Of a stretch of 64,000 nucleotides of DNA, positions 22,831-31,095 are shown one piece after another (the first letter of the stretch is position 1; the number at the start of each line of letters is the position of its first letter). A program made the translations under genes and the position numbers. Source of the stretch: Lederbergia wuyishanensis (GTDB lineage Bacteria; Bacillota; Bacilli; Bacillales; Bacillaceae_C). The stretch covers positions 124,001-188,000 of the forward strand of contig NZ_JALIRM010000010.1 in the NCBI RefSeq assembly GCF_022900255.1. The letters run 5' to 3'. The notes under the pieces are model-generated. The model ran no database searches and was not told the origin of the DNA. It was given only the letters and a program-made list of their open reading frames with translations.

Positions 22831-24003
22831 TTACATTACCTTGGCGGTTTGTTGTGCTGGCTCCTTCCAAGCAAGTGTTAATCCAATACCAATGGATAAA
22901 ACAACTGTTGCAAAATAAAAAGGAAAGTTTAAATCTAGATCAAATAAGACCCCACCAATCAACGGGCCAATAACGTTGCCAATACTTGTAAACATCGAAT
23001 TCATCCCTGCAACAAATCCTTGCTCATTTTCGGCAATCCTTGATAAATAGGTTGTTATAGCAGGTCTCATTAAATCGAATCCAACAAATACTGTGATCGT
23101 AACTAGTAAAATTGTATAGTAGGAGCTCACAAATGTGATTAAAAATACAAGTACTGTCGAAAGAATTAGGCTATAACGAATTAAGTGAATTTCCCCTATC
23201 CATTTCATAAATCGATCGAAAAATACAACTTGAAAAACAGCCCCAACAATACCTCCGCCTGTTATCATGATGGCAATATCCTTCGGAGTAAAACCAAATT
23301 TATGATCAGCAAATAAAGAGAACAACGATTCAAAGGCTGCTAGGCCAAATGAAGTGATGAATATAATCACGAAGGCAATAAAGTACATCGGTGCAAATAT
23401 ACGTTTAATTCCTGTTTTTTGGCCCGCTACTACTCCATTCTCTACCTTCCGTTCCGGTTCATGAAGTGTAATGATGGATAAAATGGCTGCGAATAAAGCA
23501 AGAGCAGCTGCAAAAAAGAAAGGTACACGGGTACCAAGGCCAGCTAAAAAACCTCCAATGCCGGGACCAATAATAAAACCTGTTGAAATAGCTGCCGACA
23601 TATAGCCGAGAGCTTTGGAACGTGTTTGAATAGTCGTAACATCTGCAATAAAGGCTGTTACAGCTGGCATAATGAATGCTGCACTGACACCGCCTAGCAT
23701 ACGTGAAATGAAAAGAACTTCTACTGTTTTTCCAATTCCAAATAACAACTCTGATACACCAAAAATGATTAATCCTATTATTATCATTATTTTACGTCCG
23801 AATCGATCTACCCAACGACCAGCAATTGGCGATACTATTAACTGCGTAAAGGCAAAGGCGGCCACCATATACCCAACAACAGATCCAGACAAATGCAACT
23901 CATTCATAATGGTAGGCAAAACTGGAATAACAAGGCCGATTCCTAAAAAGGCAATGAATAAATTCGTTAAAACGATAGCTAACGTTCTGTTTTGTTTTTG
24001 CAT
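22831..24003 (-). CDS. bmr: Bmr/NorA-type MFS multidrug efflux transporter
   Basis: The 390-residue, 12-helix major facilitator matches B. subtilis Bmr closely by recall. It opens TLAIVLTNLFIAFLGIGLVI, has motif A GRWVDRFGRKIM (about 63-74) and the antiporter motif C ALGYMSAAISTGFIIGPGIGG (about 127-147, in two stretches). It is a proton-driven exporter of cationic dyes, fluoroquinolones and similar compounds. The ribosome site is AAAGGAGTAGAACAAT before the ATG. It lies under a BmrR-type 19-bp-spacer promoter and heads an operon with bmrR. Confidence 0.93.
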   Translation of the reverse strand: MQKQNRTLAIVLTNLFIAFLGIGLVIPVLPTIMNELHLSGSVVGYMVAAFAFTQLIVSPIAGRWVDRFGRKIMIIIGLIIFGVSELLFGIGKTVEVLFISRMLGGVSAAFIMPAVTAFIADVTTIQTRSKALGYMSAAISTGFIIGPGIGGFLAGLGTRVPFFFAAALALFAAILSIITLHEPERKVENGVVAGQKTGIKRIFAPMYFIAFVIIFITSFGLAAFESLFSLFADHKFGFTPKDIAIMITGGGIVGAVFQVVFFDRFMKWIGEIHLIRYSLILSTVLVFLITFVSSYYTILLVTITVFVGFDLMRPAITTYLSRIAENEQGFVAGMNSMFTSIGNVIGPLIGGVLFDLDLNFPFYFATVVLSIGIGLTLAWKEPAQQTAKVM

Positions 24004-24037
24004 ATTGTTCTACTCCTTTTACAACACCCTACAACCT

Positions 24038-24068
24038 AATGTAAACCCTCCCCTTAGAGGAGAGTCAA
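24038..24068 (-). promoter_or_regulatory. BmrR-activated promoter of bmr
   Basis: On the minus strand -35 TTGACT (24063-24068) and -10 TACATT (24038-24043) are separated by 19 bp, the over-long spacer typical of MerR-regulated promoters. The spacer holds the dyad CTCCTCTAAGGGGAGG and is very like the known B. subtilis bmr operator. Confidence 0.92.
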
Positions 24069-24215
24069 TTCTAAATCGCTTTGTTCTAGATCCACACATC
24101 CCTAAAGCTTAACTAAAATATTGTGCCAACATTCTATTTTTGTTATTCCCACTTTCTATTAGTTGATTGCTACAAGCTGGATTAATAATCTTGCGTAAAC
24201 GTTATTTACACAAAA

Positions 24216-24257
24216 AAAGAATCTATTTTGAAAAAAACTAATCAAAATAGATTCTTT
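24216..24257 (-). terminator. terminator of the wrbA-SDR operon
   Basis: A perfect 16-bp stem AAAGAATCTATTTTGA / TCAAAATAGATTCTTT is followed on the minus strand by a run of T. Confidence 0.85.
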
Positions 24258-24325
24258 AATACTTGTGGGTTAGTATTTAATAAAATAACTATCCAATTTA
24301 ATAAATTTTCATTAAATGTCGCCTG

Positions 24326-25111
24326 TTAGTATTTATAGGATTGCCCACCGTCAATTGGAATGACTGCTGCATTAATAAAGTTAGCTTGGTCAGAAAGTAA
24401 GAATGCTACTAAATAACCAACTTCTTCAGGTTTACCAAAGCGTTTCATTGGATTGGGTTCAACAAATTGCTTTCCAACTTCTTCCCAGTTATCAGGGTCC
24501 ATCTGTTTTAAAGAACCTTCAACCATTGGTGTCATAATTGCACCTGGTGCTATTGCTTTAATACTAACGCCAAATTGTCCGTACTCAATTCCGGAGTTTC
24601 TTGTTAGTCCTACTACACCGTGCTTACTTGCTGCATATCCCGATTGATTACCTACACCACGGATTCCTCCAACAGATGCAGTATTAACAATAGATCCGAA
24701 ACCTTGGTTTTTCATTATTTCTAAAACATATTTCATACCATAAAATACACCGTTAAGATTAATGGAAACGACTTTACTAAACTCATCACTGCCGTAATCT
24801 TCCGTTAGATTTTGTTTACCTTCAATACCAGCATTATTAAAGAATCCATCAATTTTGCCAAATGTATCAACAGTTTGTTTAACATAATTTTTAACATCTT
24901 CTTCTTTAGATACATCTGCTGTAATTAACAAAAGGTCAGCATCTGGTACTGATTCTAATATTAATTTCTTTGTTTCTTCTAAGCCTTTATTGTTTAAATC
25001 AACTAATGAAAGCTTTGCACCTTCTTTTGCTACCTGTAAAGCAGATGCTTGTCCTAACCCTGACCCTGCTCCAGTTATAATGACAACTTTATTTTCGAAA
25101 CGATTACTCAT
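24326..25111 (-). CDS. short-chain dehydrogenase/reductase (SDR)
   Basis: The 261-residue classical SDR has the cofactor motif TGAGSGLGQA (about 13-22), NNAG (about 91-94), catalytic Ser in NTASVGG, the YxxxK pair in YAASKHG (about 160-166), and PGAIMTPM. An Asp at the end of strand 2 (SLVDLNNKG) suggests NAD rather than NADP as cofactor. The substrate is unknown. It starts 60 bp after the wrbA paralog 2 gene on the same strand with AAAGGAGAAACATC before its ATG, and probably shares its MhqR-type control, pointing to reduction of quinone- or aldehyde-like toxic carbonyls. Confidence 0.9.
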   Translation of the reverse strand: MSNRFENKVVIITGAGSGLGQASALQVAKEGAKLSLVDLNNKGLEETKKLILESVPDADLLLITADVSKEEDVKNYVKQTVDTFGKIDGFFNNAGIEGKQNLTEDYGSDEFSKVVSINLNGVFYGMKYVLEIMKNQGFGSIVNTASVGGIRGVGNQSGYAASKHGVVGLTRNSGIEYGQFGVSIKAIAPGAIMTPMVEGSLKQMDPDNWEEVGKQFVEPNPMKRFGKPEEVGYLVAFLLSDQANFINAAVIPIDGGQSYKY

Positions 25112-25170
25112 GATGTTTCTCCTTTCCTTAAATGGAATTGTTGTGTATTCATTTGAAAAAATTTACTTGT

Positions 25171-25833
25171 TTATTGATTTCCTTTTTTAACCCATTCTGC
25201 AACTGTAACCGTACGTTTAGCTTGATGTTTCACAGCACCTTCAACGTCCTCAATCATTTTTCCATCTTGACCTACTGTTACACTTGTTCCATATGGATTT
25301 CCGCCTGCACCAAACAATACTGGATCTGTGTAACCAGGAGGTACAATAATGGCACCCCAGTGCATCATAGAAGTGTATAAGGATAGCAATGTAGCTTCTT
25401 GACCACCATGTGGATTTTGGGCGGAAGACATGGCACTTACTACTTTATTCACAGTCTTACCATTCGCCCAGAGCCCGCCTTGAATATCAAGGAACTGTTT
25501 CATTTGTGATGGCATATTCCCAAAACGTGTTGGAACACTGAAGATAATAGCATCTGCCCATTCAAGGTCAGCTGATGTTGCTACAGGAACGTCTTTCGTT
25601 GCTTCAACAGTTGCTTTCCATACTTCATTACCTTCGATAACGGATTCTGGAGCTAATTCTTGTACTTTTAATACTCTAACCTCAGCACCTGCTTCTTTTG
25701 CTCCTTCCTCTGCCCATTTTGCTAATTGATAGTTTGTTCCACCCATGCTGTAATATACCACCGCTAATTTAACGTTTGACATTTTTTCCATCTCCTTTGA
25801 TTTTTTTCCAAATATTTTATTTAAAAATCCCAT
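25171..25833 (-). CDS. wrbA: WrbA-type NAD(P)H:quinone oxidoreductase (paralog 2)
   Basis: This flavodoxin-fold FMN quinone reductase is closely similar to the protein at 4831-5442 (STPTRFGN/SVPTRFGN and MSSAQNPHGGQE conserved). Two starts are plausible. ATG 25833 follows AAGGAAGGTG and adds an 18-residue basic leader MGFLNKIFGKKSKEMEK. ATG 25782 follows AAAGGAGATGG and gives a protein collinear with the paralog. Both ribosome sites look functional, so two isoforms are possible. Two MhqR-like boxes lie upstream (25938-25955 and 26097-26116). Two-electron quinone reduction avoids semiquinone formation, which fits the neighbouring Mhq genes. Confidence 0.9.
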   Translation of the reverse strand: MGFLNKIFGKKSKEMEKMSNVKLAVVYYSMGGTNYQLAKWAEEGAKEAGAEVRVLKVQELAPESVIEGNEVWKATVEATKDVPVATSADLEWADAIIFSVPTRFGNMPSQMKQFLDIQGGLWANGKTVNKVVSAMSSAQNPHGGQEATLLSLYTSMMHWGAIIVPPGYTDPVLFGAGGNPYGTSVTVGQDGKMIEDVEGAVKHQAKRTVTVAEWVKKGNQ

Positions 25834-25937
25834 ATATTACACCTTCCTTTTTTTTTTGCATCCCCTATAAAAACCACCTCTATTAAATATGAGAAACGTT
25901 CATATTGCGGGAAATCTATAATACATCAAATTGATAC

Positions 25938-25955
25938 TTCTCCATTTCGAGATAT
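25938..25955. promoter_or_regulatory. MhqR-like box upstream of the wrbA-SDR operon
   Basis: TCTCCATTTCGAGA (25939-25952) differs at two positions from the perfect dyad before mhqR. It lies about 105 bp upstream of the long wrbA start. Confidence 0.6.
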
Positions 25956-26096
25956 TTTAGGTGATGTAGAAATGGAATTTTACAAAAAAGAAAATTCATT
26001 CGCCTAAAATAAGTCCCGATTAAATTTCAGTTTCCTTTCCGTTTTACGAAAGAGGCTTCTATCATTTTGCTTCTAATCGATATGTTATCATTTAAT

Positions 26097-26116
26097 ATAT
26101 CTCGATTTCAATATAA
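26097..26116. promoter_or_regulatory. second MhqR-like box, orientation facing plus strand
   Basis: TATCTCGATTTCAATATAAT resembles the box in front of mhqO (TTATCTCGATTTCGTAATA) in the same relative order with a -10-like TATAAT, but here it points along the plus strand, where no gene follows. Confidence 0.5.
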
Positions 26117-26242
26117 TTGCTTGTGTTTTGCACAATGGCAGCTCTCTAGAGATAAAGCGTTAATCAAGATACTCAAACCAAAAGTGACATATTAGTAAAA
26201 ATATGATTAAAACAACTTTCTTTTATATCACATTAACCATTA

Positions 26243-26845
26243 CTATAAAGTCAAATACCATCTTCTAGCCGCCTCAACTTCCTTAACGGTTAATTGATGA
26301 CCTCTATCTTCCCAATGAAGTTCAACTTTTGCATTTGCCTTTTCTAACAACGATTGAAGTTCCAATGATTCGGATGGTGAGCAAATTGGATCGTTCGTAC
26401 CAGCTGCAATAAACACAGACTTTCCGGTCAGATCAGGAAGCTCTACTCCTCTTCTTGGTACCATAGGGTGATGAAGTATTGCGGCCTTTAAAGCATTTTG
26501 ATAGTGAAATAATAAACTCGCAGCAATATTCGCTCCATTTGAGTAGCCAATAGCAATGATGTTATTTCGGTCAAATCCATACTCTCGAGCGGCTTCATCA
26601 AGGAACTGATTCAACTCTTTGGTGCGGAATATAAGATCTTCTTCATCGAATACTCCTTCTGCCAATCTCTTAAAGAATCGAGGCATTCCATGTTCTAAAA
26701 CATTCCCTCGAACACTTAATACAGAGGCTTCATCATCAATTCTTTCTGCAAGAGGCATCAAATCTAACTCATTGCCACCAGTACCGTACAGCAGTAATAA
26801 CGTTGGTTTATTATGATTTTTTCCCTTATTGAATACATGCTTCAT
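26243..26845 (-). CDS. mhqD: MhqD-type alpha/beta hydrolase (phospholipase/carboxylesterase)
   Basis: The 200-residue esterase has nucleophile Ser 102 in IGYSNGAN, Asp in GTNDPICSP (about 153-156) and His in DRGHQLT (about 183), plus the LLLYGTGGNE oxyanion region at the N-terminus. It matches B. subtilis MhqD (YodD) in length and position next to an mhqO-type dioxygenase. In B. subtilis mhqD belongs to the mhqNOD operon induced by methylhydroquinone and catechol through MhqR. Here it is third in the operon after mhqO and a flavin reductase gene. It probably hydrolyses ring-cleavage products; that is inferred. Confidence 0.88.
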   Translation of the reverse strand: MKHVFNKGKNHNKPTLLLLYGTGGNELDLMPLAERIDDEASVLSVRGNVLEHGMPRFFKRLAEGVFDEEDLIFRTKELNQFLDEAAREYGFDRNNIIAIGYSNGANIAASLLFHYQNALKAAILHHPMVPRRGVELPDLTGKSVFIAAGTNDPICSPSESLELQSLLEKANAKVELHWEDRGHQLTVKEVEAARRWYLTL

Positions 26846-26892
26846 CTTTTATCTCCCTCCAAACACAAACCTCAACATGAGGTAAGGTTTCT

Positions 26893-27501
26893 TTATTTAG
26901 GCCTTTCTATCTCAAAAATCTCTCCGATTTTCGCATAATTAGCACCGGCTAATCGACTTACAGCAGCCAATCCTTTTGGATCAATTCTTCCATTTTCATA
27001 GATATCATCTTCAATATGAAACTGAATAACTTTTCCGATAATCAAATCACAACCAGGTAGTTCTTTTTCTCCTAATTCCAAAGAATACTCCAGTACACAT
27101 TCCATGCGAATTTTTGCTTGTTTAACACCCTGAACTGAGATTTTCTCACTTTCAACTTTTGTTAATTGGGCCAAAACAATTTCACTCTCATGAGGAGGCA
27201 GACTAGCAGCAGTTTTATTGACCTTTTCAACATTTTCTTCATCAACAATGTGAACGACAAATTCTTTTTGCTTAATAATGTTCCTAGCCGTATCCTTCTG
27301 TTTCCCTCCAGAACGCTGTATGGATAAAGAAATCATTGGGGGATTAGAAGAAACAATATTAAAATAGCTAAAAGGCGCACCATTTAAAACGCCGTCCTCC
27401 GATAACGTAGTCACGAAAGCAATTGGTCTTGGTATAATACTTCCAATTAGAAACTTATAATTTTCTCTTTCTGTGTTTGTATTAGGATCAATGGAAAGCA
27501 A
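26893..27501 (-). CDS. flavin reductase-like (FMN-binding split barrel) protein
   Basis: The roughly 202-residue protein has the flavin-reductase-like split-barrel domain: NYKFLIGSIIPRPIAFVTTL (about 13-32), GAPFSYFN, and PPMISLSIQRSGG near residue 60. Members use NAD(P)H to reduce FMN or carry bound flavin in aromatic metabolism. AAAGGA lies too close to the ATG at 27510 and fits a TTG start at 27501 better; homologs also start near this point. It sits between mhqO and mhqD on the same strand with short gaps, so it is part of the quinone-detoxification operon. B. subtilis has the nitroreductase mhqN in a comparable place. Confidence 0.85.
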   Translation of the reverse strand: MLSIDPNTNTERENYKFLIGSIIPRPIAFVTTLSEDGVLNGAPFSYFNIVSSNPPMISLSIQRSGGKQKDTARNIIKQKEFVVHIVDEENVEKVNKTAASLPPHESEIVLAQLTKVESEKISVQGVKQAKIRMECVLEYSLELGEKELPGCDLIIGKVIQFHIEDDIYENGRIDPKGLAAVSRLAGANYAKIGEIFEIERPK

Positions 27502-27522
27502 AAAAATCATTCCTTTATGACA

Positions 27523-28461
27523 TTAATCTAATTCTCTTACCTTAATCGGTATCAATCTGTGTTCCAGTTGCTCTCTATATTGTTCATATTGCTCAGGCAA
27601 CATTAACCTTTCTCCCATTGTCTCTTTTGATTCATCGTGAGCAAATCCAGGAGGATCTGTTGCAATTTCAAATAAAATTTCGCCATGTTCTCTAAAGTAA
27701 ATAGCATTAAAATAATTTCTATCCTGAACAGGAGTAACACCATAACCATTTCCTGCCACATATTTTTGCCATTCCAGTTGGTCATGATCATCGACTGCTC
27801 TCCATGCGATATGATGAACAGTTCCAACGCCCATTAGACCTCTTCCTGCTGGAGTTGCTTTTAGATCGATGATATTTCCTATGTCAGCTGATGAACGGAA
27901 ACGAATAAAGTCTCCTTCTTTACAAATCAGTTCGAGTCCCATTACTTTTTCTAACATTTCAGCTGTTTTATTCGGTTGGGAAGAAAAGAGAGTAGCTCCG
28001 CCGAACCCTTTGATTGCTACTTCTTGGGTTACCCCTCCAAAAGTCCATGTATTGATTTCCCCTTCTGCTCGCTCAACAATTTCTAAGTGTAAACCATGTG
28101 GGTCAACAAATTGTAAATACCGTTCTCCAAAGCGTTCTTCCTTAGTGAAAGGTACATTAAACTTCTTTAATCTTTGTTCCCAAAATTCCATAGCACCTTT
28201 AGGAACAACATAAGAAGTAATTCCTACCTGACCATCACCAATAATACCTTGACGTGCTCCTACCCACGGAAAAAATGTAATAATCGTTCCTGGTTTACCA
28301 CCTTCATCACCAAAATAAAGGTGATAAGTGCCTGGATCATCAAAATTGACTGTTTGCTTAACTAAACGTAAGCCTAGAACTCCTGAATAAAAATCTACGT
28401 TTTCTTGTGGATGACCTACGATTGCCGTGATGTGATGGATTCCACTTGTTTTTTTAGTCAT
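27523..28461 (-). CDS. mhqO: ring-cleaving dioxygenase MhqO/MhqA type (tandem VOC)
   Basis: The 312-residue extradiol-type dioxygenase is made of two VOC repeats (about 1-145 and 150-290). Metal-ligand candidates are the His in GIHHITAI, the His in VGTVHHIAWR and the Glu in GEILFEIATDPPG. DPHGLHLEIVE closes the first half. It matches the Bacillus ring-cleaving dioxygenases MhqA/MhqE/MhqO that open hydroquinone rings. It is the first gene of an operon with a flavin reductase and mhqD. An MhqR-type box overlaps its -10 (28569-28592). Orthology to MhqO rather than MhqA/E is inferred from linkage with mhqD. Confidence 0.88.
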   Translation of the reverse strand: MTKKTSGIHHITAIVGHPQENVDFYSGVLGLRLVKQTVNFDDPGTYHLYFGDEGGKPGTIITFFPWVGARQGIIGDGQVGITSYVVPKGAMEFWEQRLKKFNVPFTKEERFGERYLQFVDPHGLHLEIVERAEGEINTWTFGGVTQEVAIKGFGGATLFSSQPNKTAEMLEKVMGLELICKEGDFIRFRSSADIGNIIDLKATPAGRGLMGVGTVHHIAWRAVDDHDQLEWQKYVAGNGYGVTPVQDRNYFNAIYFREHGEILFEIATDPPGFAHDESKETMGERLMLPEQYEQYREQLEHRLIPIKVRELD

Positions 28462-28568
28462 TCAATTTCACTCCAAGTTAATTAATGATTTTACGTATTT
28501 TTACCCTGATTTAAGGTACAAATTCATATACAGGTTTGCGATACTGAAGATTCTAATTAACTCTAATT

Positions 28569-28592
28569 AGTATATTACGAAATCGAGATAAA
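28569..28592 (-). promoter_or_regulatory. MhqR-like box over the mhqO promoter
   Basis: On the minus strand TTATCTCGATTTCGTAATA is immediately followed by and overlaps a TATACT -10 (28569-28574). One half-site (ATCTCGA) is perfect and the other is degenerate. Confidence 0.65.
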
Positions 28593-28604
28593 TATTTAAA
28601 AAAA

Positions 28605-29060
28605 TTATAATCCTTGGGCGTGATATCCCAACTTCTTCAACTGATTAATCATTACCTTTTTTTCATCAACGTCTAAACCTGCACATATCTCTTTAATGGC
28701 TTGTTTATGTTTAGGAAATACTTCATCCATTAATTCAGTTCCAGCTTGAGTGATTACTGCGAATGTGATACGGCGATCTTTAGGACAAGGTTTTCTTCTT
28801 AATAGATCTTTCTTCTCTAACTTATCCACCACATACGTAATACTACTACTTGCAAGTAACACCTTTTCACCAATTTTTTGTATTGGTTGCTCACCTTTAC
28901 TGTAAATCAACTCAAGAACAGCAAATTCTGTTGGGTTTAGTCCTAAACACTTTATATCTTCTTCAACACGCTTCTTAATTGATTCTAAAGCCCGTGTCAA
29001 AACAACAAATAACTTTAGAGACAATTCTTCTTCTAGAATATCATTGTTTTGATGGTCCAT
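28605..29060 (-). CDS. mhqR: MarR-family quinone-sensing repressor MhqR
   Basis: The 151-residue repressor shares long stretches with B. subtilis MhqR by recall, including LNPTEFAVLELIY, KGEQPIQKIGEKVLLASSS and ITYVVDKLEKKDLL. MhqR represses dioxygenase, nitroreductase and azoreductase genes and is released by 2-methylhydroquinone, catechol and diamide. GAGGAATGATAACG precedes the ATG at 29060; the upstream ATG at 29069 lies too close to it. A perfect TCTCGAATTCGAGA dyad precedes the gene, so it is probably autorepressed. It is transcribed towards the mhqO operon it controls. Confidence 0.92.
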   Translation of the reverse strand: MDHQNNDILEEELSLKLFVVLTRALESIKKRVEEDIKCLGLNPTEFAVLELIYSKGEQPIQKIGEKVLLASSSITYVVDKLEKKDLLRRKPCPKDRRITFAVITQAGTELMDEVFPKHKQAIKEICAGLDVDEKKVMINQLKKLGYHAQGL

Positions 29061-29584
29061 CGTTATCATTCCTCTTCATTATCTCGAATTCGAGACAATT
29101 ATATAATTAATGACTTTCATTTGTCAATAGGATTAAGTGAAAACGAGAATGTTTTTGGATTCTTTTGAAAACAGATCCGACTCTTCGCGGAGCATCTGCG
29201 TAATTCTTCAATTACCCCAGTTGTTTAAGTCGAACTTCCTCGTGTGGAGCACAATTTTGATTTATTTCATTCCATACATAGCGAAGCAGTCGTGCATAGA
29301 ATCGAAGCCTTCGCTTCCTGGGTGATGGTCAATAAAAAACATAATACACATCTAGTAAAAACGAGTAAAAATAAGTAATAAGAAAAGGCTATCCAAGTCA
29401 GTCATGAGAGCCTTAGGATAGCCCGTTCGATTAAGGACGGACATCAATTGATACGTCCCGGTTCTTGTAGCTATATTTATTTTGATGACTGACTATTATA
29501 CAGTTACTTCTTTTCGGCTCTCTTTCCCGGATCTAATTTTTAAAATTTCCTTTTTTTACATGAACTAAAAAGTTCCTAGATTAG
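29061..29584. other. 524-bp gap between mhqR and the HXXEE gene
   Basis: Besides the MhqR operator, the minus strand holds a hairpin (GGCTATCC ... GGATAGCC, about 29387-29422) followed by TTTTCTT, probably the end of the HXXEE transcript. GTCAGTCAT (about 29397) and ATGACTGAC (about 29485) form an additional long-range inverted repeat. A 62-codon plus-strand frame here has no ribosome site or protein-like composition. Nothing else is recognised. Confidence 0.4.
29079..29098. promoter_or_regulatory. MhqR operator before mhqR
   Basis: TCTCGAATTCGAGA (29082-29095) is a perfect 14-bp palindrome inside TTATCTCGAATTCGAGACAA, essentially the published B. subtilis MhqR box. Confidence 0.88.
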
Positions 29585-30130
29585 TTATCGTATTAATTTT
29601 CGCCCCCAAAGATTCCCTATTAGAAAAACTAGTACCATTAAAATAGTGAAGGGAATACTTTTGAATAATAAATATTCGTCTATTAAACTCATTTCAAAGA
29701 ATAGATAATAGGTAAGAAAGGAATATGGAACTACAATGAATATCGCCGTTATAACACCAGGCGTATAACCACGGAAGATGATTGTTTGACCGATATGAGA
29801 AAATGACTGTAGAAAAAACACATTAAATATAGCAGTATACAGAAGAAAGTTCGCCCCGGTTGGCAAGTTGATGGCAGTGTTTATTGTGATCCAAGAAATA
29901 TAAAGGAGAATCCATGCAATACTAACAGAATGCTGAGCAGATTTTGCGCCCAACTTATTCTTTATGCTTAGCGTAAGTTTAACAAGGATCGTTTTCGGAT
30001 TTTTGTTTTTGTAATTTGTCATGAAGCTTTCAATCGTTATTATTTCCTCTAAGCCATGAAATATAAAAGCTACAGGGAATAGCCAAATAAGTATTTCAAC
30101 GTAAAAAGGCTCATATATTGACCCTAGCAT
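29585..30130 (-). CDS. HXXEE domain-containing membrane protein
   Basis: The 181-residue protein has about five membrane helices. The family motif is present as FHGLEEI (His 24, Glu 27-Glu 28) in the first helix, and downstream helices carry SHIGQTIIFRGYTPG. The conserved His and Glu pair in the membrane suggest metal or proton binding, but no HXXEE protein has a firm function that I know. The ATG follows AGGAGGAAAAAG. It is monocistronic, divergent from the small membrane gene at 30289. Confidence 0.85.
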   Translation of the reverse strand: MLGSIYEPFYVEILIWLFPVAFIFHGLEEIITIESFMTNYKNKNPKTILVKLTLSIKNKLGAKSAQHSVSIAWILLYISWITINTAINLPTGANFLLYTAIFNVFFLQSFSHIGQTIIFRGYTPGVITAIFIVVPYSFLTYYLFFEMSLIDEYLLFKSIPFTILMVLVFLIGNLWGRKLIR

Positions 30131-30288
30131 CTTTTTCCTCCTATTCGGGAATACTTAAGTATGTCTAATATATCTTTATGCCGTGAAACTAATTTCATTA
30201 TCTTATGTGTTCTATTTCTATTTGTTATATATGAGATTTTTGTATGTAGCATTTCTAAAAAATCTTTTCATACTATACAGGTGATATA

Positions 30289-30582
30289 ATGAAGATTTTA
30301 TTAGTTCTAACAAGCATCATTCTACCCATTATTATGTACTTTCTGCACAGGTCACAGGAAAGGTTCCGTTTTATTTTTAATTTAGGTGCTATTGTATCAG
30401 CCATCATTTTTGGAGATATTGCCTCTTTATCTATTTTTGAAATCATTAAAGACAATACTGTATTTATGACAAATATCCACTCCATCTTTCTAAATCCACT
30501 ATTCTTATTATCCGGGGGGTACTTAGGAATTTATATTATGTATCGACTCATAATAATAACCATTGATGAAAGAAAGCCTTGA
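30289..30582 (+). CDS. small membrane protein, function unknown
   Basis: The 97-residue product has about three hydrophobic helices (about 2-18, 29-50 and 66-88) with a basic HRSQERFRF loop. The ATG is seven bases after AGGTGAT, supporting translation. The family is not recognised. It is divergent from the HXXEE gene and could share its regulatory region. Confidence 0.65.
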   Translation: MKILLVLTSIILPIIMYFLHRSQERFRFIFNLGAIVSAIIFGDIASLSIFEIIKDNTVFMTNIHSIFLNPLFLLSGGYLGIYIMYRLIIITIDERKP

Positions 30583-31095
30583 CCTCTTTTTCTTTTTAAG
30601 GCAAGTCCTTCATGATCAGGTTGGTGATTGAGTACGGAATCCATAAAAAAAAGGCTATCTTAATTCAGCTTTTTGATTTAGCAAGAACTTTATATTTGGT
30701 CCTACAAATTTAATTTGTTGTTCGATTATATTACCATTTATAGTCACCCTTTTTGACTATAAATGATTCAATTAAAACTGTTTGCCTTGTAAACTTACTT
30801 TGTTAAAACACAACTCAGCAACGTGTACAGAGCTTGTAGTTCACTACCTTTCATTCTCTCTTCAGTCTATTAAAGAAATGTTTAATAAAATAGCCGTCAA
30901 AATCCTCCAACAAAGATTCATCATTGGCTATGCCACTCTTCCAATGTCATTTTGTCTCCTCTTAATTTATAAACTGCAATTTTAATCACTATTTAAGCGA
31001 ATACACAATCACTTCCCAATAAGAAGTATAGTATAATGACAGAAATCAATTCTAAATAAAAGGGTAACTTTTTCAAGAAAGGGGGAAGTTCAGCT
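30583..31095. other. 513-bp gap upstream of the DHODH-like fusion gene
   Basis: A perfect 11-bp inverted repeat ATTTATAGTCA / TGACTATAAAT lies at 30736-30764 with a 7-nt loop. An A-run followed by GGCTATCTT near 30650 resembles the hairpin at 29387. A 67-codon frame at 30782-30985 has no ribosome site. The TTG start at 31096 has AAAGGGGGGAAG upstream. Confidence 0.35.
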
